Below are positions 49,157 through 54,589 of a stretch of DNA of 57,164 nt, in pieces. Made by a program: the position numbers and the translations under genes. This stretch comes from Chloroflexales bacterium ZM16-3 (GTDB lineage: Bacteria > Chloroflexota > Chloroflexia > Chloroflexales > Chloroflexaceae), in assembly GCA_004138175.2 (NCBI GenBank), contig RYFE02000035.1, positions 1 to 57,164 on the forward strand, written 5' to 3'. The notes below the pieces were generated by a model that saw nothing but the letters and a program-made list of their open reading frames with translations, did not search any database and was not told the DNA's origin. The stretch's first letter is position 1. Every line of letters begins with the position of its first letter.

Positions 49157-49633
49157 TTACTCCTCGACCTTAACCTCGCTCTTCGGCGCAGCCTTACCCT
49201 TGGAGGGCGTGTCCTGGGCGCGGCGCAGCTCCTCGACGCGGCCGGCGAGGTGGGCGATCTTCGTGCTCAGCTCGTCGATGTCGCGCTTCGAGGGAATGTT
49301 CAGCCGGTTCAGGAACTGCTCCAGGTTCGTCTCGATCTGGTTGCCAATGGTGGTGACGCCGCTCTGCAGCTGGTTCGTCTGAGGCTGTGCATTCTTGCGA
49401 ATGCCTTCCACCGCCTCGTCGATCAGGTGCTGAGCATCCTTCTGGGCCATCTCGCCACGCTCCACCAGCCGGTTGATGAACTCCTCAGTCTCATCACGGC
49501 TCAGGGCCACGGCACCGACGCCGGCGAGGATGAGCTTGCGCATAATATCGAACATCTGCGCGCTGCCGTTCATCGTCGGCACCGCATCCTCAACCTGGCG
49601 GACATTGACCTCGATCTCTTCAACATTGGTCAT
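49157..49633 (-). CDS. Phasin (PHA granule-associated protein)
   Basis: The 158-residue protein resembles the PhaF/PhaI-type phasins: RKLILAGVGAVALSRDETEEFINRLVERGEMAQKD (a helical amphipathic region), a long alpha-helical body with heptad hydrophobics, and a Lys-rich KGKAAPKSEVKVEE tail. It should coat PHA granules and limit their size. The start at 49633 (ATG, with AAGGAGC 7 nt upstream) is preferred over the longer open frame. Operator-like palindromes lie upstream. Confidence 0.85.
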   Translation of the reverse strand: MTNVEEIEVNVRQVEDAVPTMNGSAQMFDIMRKLILAGVGAVALSRDETEEFINRLVERGEMAQKDAQHLIDEAVEGIRKNAQPQTNQLQSGVTTIGNQIETNLEQFLNRLNIPSKRDIDELSTKIAHLAGRVEELRRAQDTPSKGKAAPKSEVKVEE

Positions 49634-49724
49634 AATCGTGCTCCTTATGGTGCTGTCGCTGTACGATATCGTCGCGGCGCCCCGCAGGCATTGGCATGAT
49701 ACCATAGTCTTATCGGCGTAGGCG

Positions 49725-49766
49725 ATAACGCATTGCGTTATATTTCGAGTATAACACGCTGCGTCA
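49725..49766 (-). promoter_or_regulatory. Two operator-like palindromes upstream of the phasin gene
   Basis: ATAACGCATTGCGTTAT (49725-49741) is a perfect 17-bp palindrome with a central T. AGTATAACACGCTGCGTCA (49748-49766) follows and matches the phaR upstream site. The second contains a TATACT-like -10 on the minus strand. PhaR is the obvious candidate to bind them. Confidence 0.6.
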
Positions 49767-49811
49767 TGCGTGTCAAGACGCGCACAACTGGCCCATCTGA
49801 AACCTTGTCTT

Positions 49812-51146
49812 TCAGCGAAACTCGTGGGCGCCCACATCCTCGCGGTAGGTGCGTCCGGGGAAGCTGATCCGCTCGGCGTTGAGCAGGGCGCGGCCGCGGG
49901 CGCCGTTAAGCGTGGCCCCGAGGCCAACCACCGTGAGCACGTGGCCGCCGGTGAGGGTGATGTCGGGGGCCACGTTGTGCGCGCCCATAATCAGGCTGCT
50001 GAGGATGCCCGGCCCGCCGCGCGCGGCAGGTGTGTAGCGTAGCCCAGCGGGGTTGTGGGTCTGATCATGAAACACAAACACGCCCTCGTCCAGATCGCTC
50101 AGGCCGCGCACGGCCCCGCCAATGGCGAAGTGGTTGGGGTAGCCCTGAGCCACCAGCGTCATACCGACGCTCGCCTCGTCGCGCCAGCGCAGGGGCGGGA
50201 GCTGGTGGAGCCGGCGGCTGATCGCCGCCTCCATCAGCGGCAGCAGGTCGTCCTCTAGGCGCGGCAGCACCACCTGGGCCTCCATATCGCGCAGGCTACA
50301 GCGCAGGTCGGCGATGATCGGCCCCTGCTCGGTGATCACGCAGTCGATGCCGAGAATGCCCCAGTAGGGCAGGCCCTCCTTCGCGACGGCGGCGACGATC
50401 GGGCTGATCAGGTGGCTGTGCAGGTAGTCGCTGAGGCGGTGGGTGTAGCTGGAGTTCCCGGTGATCGCACCCATGCCCGGCGCACGCGGGCTATCGGGCG
50501 AGGCGTCGAGCCGGTCGTAGATCCGCGCCGGAAGGAGCGGTAGCGCCGTGCTTCCATCTACGATCGCCGAAAAGCTCACGCTGATGCCGGGCAGGTACTC
50601 CTCGATCACCACACCGTTGCTGCTGCCCTCGATCGGACGATCAATGAACAGGGTGCGCAGCCCCTCCAGAGCGGCGTAGCGATCATTGTAGATACCGCCA
50701 CCGCCAGCCGGATGGTCGGCCTTGAGCACCACGGGCAGGCTCTGGGATGCCAGAAACTTCTCGGCGGTGGGCAGGCTAGTGAAGGCCCGCCCACGCGCGG
50801 TGGGCAGCCCATAGCGCTGCAGGAACTCTTTGGCATAGCAGCGGCTCCACTCCAGGCGGGTGCTACGCTGCGATGCCCCAAACACCCCGATGTGCATCGA
50901 CACCACCTCGTCCACCATCCCGGCCCACAGGGCGCTGCTCTCGGCGGGAACGATCAGGTCGATCTGCTCAGCGAAGGCCCAGCGCGCAACCTCGGAGGGG
51001 CTGTCCAGATCAAGGTCCACCTGCGGGGCGAGCAGCACCGCACCGCCGTTTCCCGGCGCGCAGAGCACATCGGCGCTAGGGCTGGAGAACAGCTTCCAGA
51101 CCATCGCGTGGGTGCGGCCATCTGATCCAAGGATGAGGATCTTCAT
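49812..51146 (-). CDS. purD: PurD-family phosphoribosylamine-glycine ligase, diverged
   Basis: The 444-residue protein has an ATP-grasp PurD layout: N-terminal GSDGRTHA (usually GSGGREHA), GNGG, GLPTARG, VIEEYLPGISVSFSAIVDG, APGMGAITG and EAQVVLPRLEDDLL. Several core motifs are changed: the ATP-loop reads HPAGGGGIYND in place of DGLAAGKGV, and the metal-binding NxRFGDPE is replaced by LRCSLRDME. It may be an active but divergent enzyme of purine step 2, or a paralogue with another substrate. It is the last gene of the fchA-folD-purD set. The start at 51146 is chosen by the family N terminus; upstream in-frame residues come from a TTGAATG array. Confidence 0.75.
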   Translation of the reverse strand: MKILILGSDGRTHAMVWKLFSSPSADVLCAPGNGGAVLLAPQVDLDLDSPSEVARWAFAEQIDLIVPAESSALWAGMVDEVVSMHIGVFGASQRSTRLEWSRCYAKEFLQRYGLPTARGRAFTSLPTAEKFLASQSLPVVLKADHPAGGGGIYNDRYAALEGLRTLFIDRPIEGSSNGVVIEEYLPGISVSFSAIVDGSTALPLLPARIYDRLDASPDSPRAPGMGAITGNSSYTHRLSDYLHSHLISPIVAAVAKEGLPYWGILGIDCVITEQGPIIADLRCSLRDMEAQVVLPRLEDDLLPLMEAAISRRLHQLPPLRWRDEASVGMTLVAQGYPNHFAIGGAVRGLSDLDEGVFVFHDQTHNPAGLRYTPAARGGPGILSSLIMGAHNVAPDITLTGGHVLTVVGLGATLNGARGRALLNAERISFPGRTYREDVGAHEFR

Positions 51147-51227
51147 CTGAAATGTTGAATGTTGAATGTTGAATGTTGAATACTGAACAAGACCAAACTT
51201 CCATTCAACATTCAGCATTCAACATTA
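51147..51227. repeat. TTGAATG inverted array between folD and purD
   Basis: On the plus strand: AATG, four TTGAATG units and TTGAATACTGAAC (about 51150-51190), then ATTCAACATTCAGCATTCAAC (about 51203-51224), which pairs with it. The array overlaps the folD stop codon and ends just before the purD start. Confidence 0.9.
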
Positions 51228-52070
51228 TTGATGTGCGGCGGCTATCAAGTTGCGGATGAGCATGATGTTCGTCATGGGGCCGGTGCCGCCGGGAACGGGC
51301 GAGATCGACCCGGCCAACTCGGCAACGGTGGTGAAGTCCACGTCGCCCACCAGGCTGCCGTCCGCCGCCACGTTGGTGCCAAAGTCTAGCACCACGGCGC
51401 CAGGGCGGATCATGTCGGCCGTGACCAGGCCGGGCCGACCGGCGGCCACGCAGACGATCTCGCACTCGCGCAGGACGGCCCCGAGGTCGGCGGTGCGCGA
51501 GTGGCAGACGGTAACGGTCGCGTCGGCCTGGATAAGCAACTGAGCCATTGGGCGGCCCACAATGGCCGAGCGACCTATCACAGCGGCGCGCCTGCCACGC
51601 AGCGGGATCTCGTAGTGGCGCAGCAGCTCCATGCCTCCGGCGGGCGTGTTTGGCACAAGGGCCGGCCGGCCCTGGGCCAGCAGACCAGCGCTGATCGGGT
51701 GGACGCCGTCCACATCTTTGCGGTGGTCAATCCGCATAATCGCGGAGTCGGCGTGCAGATGGGCGGGCAGGGGCAGCTGGAGCAGAACTCCATCCGTGGC
51801 CGAGTCTGCGTTCAGCTCGTCGATCGTCACCTCCAGCTGCACCTGGGCGGCGTCGGCGGGCAGGGTGACGAGGCGGAAGCGGGCACCCACGGCGGCGCAG
51901 AGCTTCTCGATGCTGCGCACATAGCGGGTCGAGGCAGCATCGCCAAGCACCTGCACGACGGCGAGCCCCGGAGCGCGGCCAAGCCGCTCGCTCAGGACGG
52001 CGATATCGGACTGGGCAGTGGCACGCAGCTCTTGGGCGAGGGCGCGGCCGTCGAGGATAGTTGCGGTCAT
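51225..52070 (-). CDS. folD: FolD-type methylene-THF dehydrogenase lacking the cyclohydrolase lysine
   Basis: The 281-residue protein matches bacterial FolD without gaps over the active site. Numbering coincides with E. coli FolD: Y50, Q98 and D121 (in KDVDGVHP) are conserved, but K54 is Ile: the segment reads RYVRSIEK where YVxxKxK is expected. Family knowledge: this lysine is needed for cyclohydrolase activity, while the dehydrogenase activity can persist without it. The NADP-binding GRSAIVGRP is intact. So the protein is expected to oxidise 5,10-methylene-THF to 5,10-methenyl-THF and leave hydrolysis to another enzyme, plausibly the FchA encoded just upstream. Confidence 0.93.
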   Translation of the reverse strand: MTATILDGRALAQELRATAQSDIAVLSERLGRAPGLAVVQVLGDAASTRYVRSIEKLCAAVGARFRLVTLPADAAQVQLEVTIDELNADSATDGVLLQLPLPAHLHADSAIMRIDHRKDVDGVHPISAGLLAQGRPALVPNTPAGGMELLRHYEIPLRGRRAAVIGRSAIVGRPMAQLLIQADATVTVCHSRTADLGAVLRECEIVCVAAGRPGLVTADMIRPGAVVLDFGTNVAADGSLVGDVDFTTVAELAGSISPVPGGTGPMTNIMLIRNLIAAAHQ

Positions 52071-52168
52071 AGTTTAATGTTGAATGTTGAATGTTGAATG
52101 CTGAATGCTGATTGCTGAATGCTGAATGTTATGAATGTAGCTCAATTCAACATTCAGCATTCAACACT
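52071..52168. repeat. TTGAATG inverted array between fchA and folD
   Basis: Units on the plus strand: TTAATG, TTGAATG (twice), TTGAATGC, TGAATGC, TGATTGC, TGAATGC, TGAATG (about 52074-52130), then ATTCAACATTCAGCATTCAAC (about 52144-52164). It overlaps the fchA stop. It fills the whole junction between two genes of one pathway. Confidence 0.9.
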
Positions 52169-52805
52169 ACTGATTGATCCGGCTGCGCACGATAGCGAGG
52201 ATTCCATCGGTCTCGTCGCCGAGCCCGATGGCCAGATCCGCGATCTGGGCGCGGGTCTCGCGCACGAAGATCTGATCCTCAAGGCCCGAGAGGTTGATCT
52301 CGATATTGAGGATGGCGCTCTGCACCGTAGCGCGGGCCAGCAGGGCGGCGACGCCAATGTCGCTCACGACGAGGCGCGAGCAGCGGCTGGACAGCGAGGT
52401 GCAGAGCGGGATCAGCGCTGCGGCGGCCAGTGCGGTGCGCAGAGGCACCTCGGCGGCGATGCGGGTGACCTGCTGAATGGCGGCGCGGCGGCTGGCCGCG
52501 TCGGCCTCGGCGGTGCGCGGCAGCTTGTAGGCCGCCGAGAGCCGCCCGAAGACCTCGACATCCTCCTGGGCGAGGGCCTGGAGCTCGCGGCGCAGCCCCT
52601 CGGCGCGATCCTGGATCCCGCGCACCTCGTCCTCGATGTCGGCGAACTGCTTCTTGCCAATAGTCAGGGCACAGACCATACTGATCAGGCCGGAGGCCAT
52701 GGCCCCGCTGATCCCGGCGACGCTGCCGCCACCCGGCGTCGGCGAGCTTGACGCCAGGAGGCCAAGGAATGTGTCGAGCGTCTGCTCGTTCAGGGTGTCT
52801 GTCAT
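52167..52805 (-). CDS. fchA: Methenyl-THF cyclohydrolase, cyclodeaminase family
   Basis: The 212-residue protein is of the FTCD_C/FchA family (TPGGGSVAGISGAMA, near residue 25, then an all-helical body). It should hydrolyse 5,10-methenyl-THF to 10-formyl-THF. A formiminotransferase cyclodeaminase fragment is the alternative; as a stand-alone protein next to folD the cyclohydrolase role is more likely. AAGGAG lies 8 nt upstream of the ATG. A TATAAT -10 on this strand is at 52859-52864. It is the first gene of the fchA-folD-purD set. Confidence 0.9.
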   Translation of the reverse strand: MTDTLNEQTLDTFLGLLASSSPTPGGGSVAGISGAMASGLISMVCALTIGKKQFADIEDEVRGIQDRAEGLRRELQALAQEDVEVFGRLSAAYKLPRTAEADAASRRAAIQQVTRIAAEVPLRTALAAAALIPLCTSLSSRCSRLVVSDIGVAALLARATVQSAILNIEINLSGLEDQIFVRETRAQIADLAIGLGDETDGILAIVRSRINQ

Positions 52806-52858
52806 CTGCGTAACTCCTTCGCTGATGCCGATCCGCGCCCGGCGTGTTCGGCCACCCT

Positions 52859-52864
52859 ATTATA
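52859..52864 (-). promoter_or_regulatory. -10 element of the fchA-folD-purD operon
   Basis: A perfect TATAAT on the minus strand 54 nt upstream of the fchA ATG. No convincing -35 was found. A second GATAAT on the plus strand at 52967-52972 may serve the kinase gene. Confidence 0.5.
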
Positions 52865-53013
52865 GCAGCCCGGTGCAGGGCATGCCGCACGGTTCTGCGC
52901 ACGCCAGCCGCGTCGCGGATCACACAGACCGCAAGGAAAGCGGTTTACTATCCGGTCATGATCTGCGATAATAGCGCCGGTTCCACAAGATCTGGCAAAT
53001 TATCGGAGGCAAT

Positions 53014-54495
53014 GTGGCCGACCGGCTCGTGCTTGGCATCGATCAGGGGGGGAGCGGCAGCCGCGCGGTGCTGTACGACACTGCGGGGCACGTGCGCGGC
53101 TACGGGTATCGGGCGCTGGGTCGGCTGCACCCGCGAGAGGGCTGGGTCGAGCAGCGCCCATCTGCCCTCGCGCGCAGCGTGCGCGAGGCGATCGATGAGG
53201 CGGTGGCCCGCGCCAATGTCAGCCCGTCGGCGATCATCGCCTGCGGGATCACCTCGCAGCGCGATACAGTCTTCGCCTGGGATCGGATCAGCGGCGCGCC
53301 GATCGGTAACGCGATCACCTGGCAGGATCTGCGCACGGTGCCGCTGGTCGAAGAGGTGGGCCGCTGGGCGCACGCCGACGAGCGGCGCGCCCGGCTTGGC
53401 CAGTTCCCCGGCGCCTACTGCGCGGCTATGCATATGGCCTGGCGCATGCGCCACGACGCGGCATTCCGTAAGGCGGCCGAGCGCGGCAGGCTCCAGGCAT
53501 CCCTCGCAGCCGGCTGGATCATCCGCGCCCTCGGTCGCCCCGCCGAGCACACCCTTGACTACTCGCTGCTCCAGGCGATGACGGTCTTCGACCCGCGCCG
53601 ACGCGCGCTCTGGGACGAGTGGGTGGACTACTTAGAGATCCCGCGCGCGGCCCTCCCCACGCCCCGGCCCACCCTCCACCACTTCGGCGACCTGCACATC
53701 GGCGTGGCGCAGGTGCCCGTCACCGCTATGATCGCCGATCAGCAGGCGGCCCTCTTCGGCTACGACTGCCGCGCCCGCGGCCAGGCCAGCGCCACCCACG
53801 GCACCGCATCCTTCATCAATGTGGTCGCTGGCCCCGTCGCCCCGCCCCAGGGCATCTGTAAGACCTACCTGGCCTGGGAGGTCGGCGGCGAGCCGGTCTA
53901 TAGCCTGGAGGCCGACATGACTGTCACCGGGGCGGCGGTGCGCTGGCTGACCCAGATGCGGCTCATCCGCCGGGCCGGCGAGCTGAACTCGCTGGCGGCC
54001 AGCGTGCCCGACAGCGGCGGGGTGGTCTTTGTGCCGGCCTTCACCGGGCTGGGTGTGCCCAGCGAGGATCGCACGGCGCGCGGGAGCATCTTGGGGATGA
54101 CCCTGGGCACCGCGCCGGGCCACCTGGCCCGCGCCTTGCTAGAGTCAATCGGCTGCCAGCTGCGCGATATCCTTGATACGGTGGAGCATGAGGCTGGCCT
54201 GACGATCAGCGAGCTGCGCACCGGCGGCGGGCTGGCCAACAGCGACCTGGCCTGCCAGATCCAGGCCGACATCGCCGGGGTGCGCCTGGTGCGCGCCCGC
54301 GACACCGAGACGAGCGCGCGGGCTGCCGCTCTGCTCGCCGGTATGGGCGCGGGAGTCTGGCCCTCGCTTGATGCGCTGCCGCCGCTGCTCAACGGGACGG
54401 AGCGGATGTTTGAGCCGCAGATGGGCGAGCCACAGCGCAGGGCGATCCTGGAGCGCTGGCGGGATACGCTGCCGAGGGTGCGGGGGTGGATCTAA
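53014..54495 (+). CDS. FGGY-family carbohydrate kinase
   Basis: The 493-residue protein has the FGGY kinase fold: LGIDQGGSGSRAVLYD (ATP-phosphate loop 1), GITSQRDTVFAWD, and GGGLANSDLACQIQADI near the end. It phosphorylates a polyol or sugar; the closest types are glycerol kinase-like, but the substrate is unclear. It starts with GTG at 53014; GGAGG lies 5 nt upstream. A 22-bp palindrome separates it from the following beta-galactosidase gene, and the two may be used together in sugar catabolism. Confidence 0.88.
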   Translation: MADRLVLGIDQGGSGSRAVLYDTAGHVRGYGYRALGRLHPREGWVEQRPSALARSVREAIDEAVARANVSPSAIIACGITSQRDTVFAWDRISGAPIGNAITWQDLRTVPLVEEVGRWAHADERRARLGQFPGAYCAAMHMAWRMRHDAAFRKAAERGRLQASLAAGWIIRALGRPAEHTLDYSLLQAMTVFDPRRRALWDEWVDYLEIPRAALPTPRPTLHHFGDLHIGVAQVPVTAMIADQQAALFGYDCRARGQASATHGTASFINVVAGPVAPPQGICKTYLAWEVGGEPVYSLEADMTVTGAAVRWLTQMRLIRRAGELNSLAASVPDSGGVVFVPAFTGLGVPSEDRTARGSILGMTLGTAPGHLARALLESIGCQLRDILDTVEHEAGLTISELRTGGGLANSDLACQIQADIAGVRLVRARDTETSARAAALLAGMGAGVWPSLDALPPLLNGTERMFEPQMGEPQRRAILERWRDTLPRVRGWI

Positions 54496-54500
54496 TTTTT

Positions 54501-54545
54501 TATATCTTCGCGGGCCGCACCTGAGGTGCGGCCCGCGAAGATATA
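54501..54545. terminator. 45-bp near-perfect palindrome after the kinase gene
   Basis: Arms of 22 bp (TATATCTTCGCGGGCC outward) around a single G (54523). TAATTTTT precedes it. It may be the terminator of the kinase gene, on either strand. Confidence 0.7.
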
Positions 54546-54589
54546 GAGAGTGATGTTTGCGAGAGCGAACAAGCTATATGAGGAGCACT

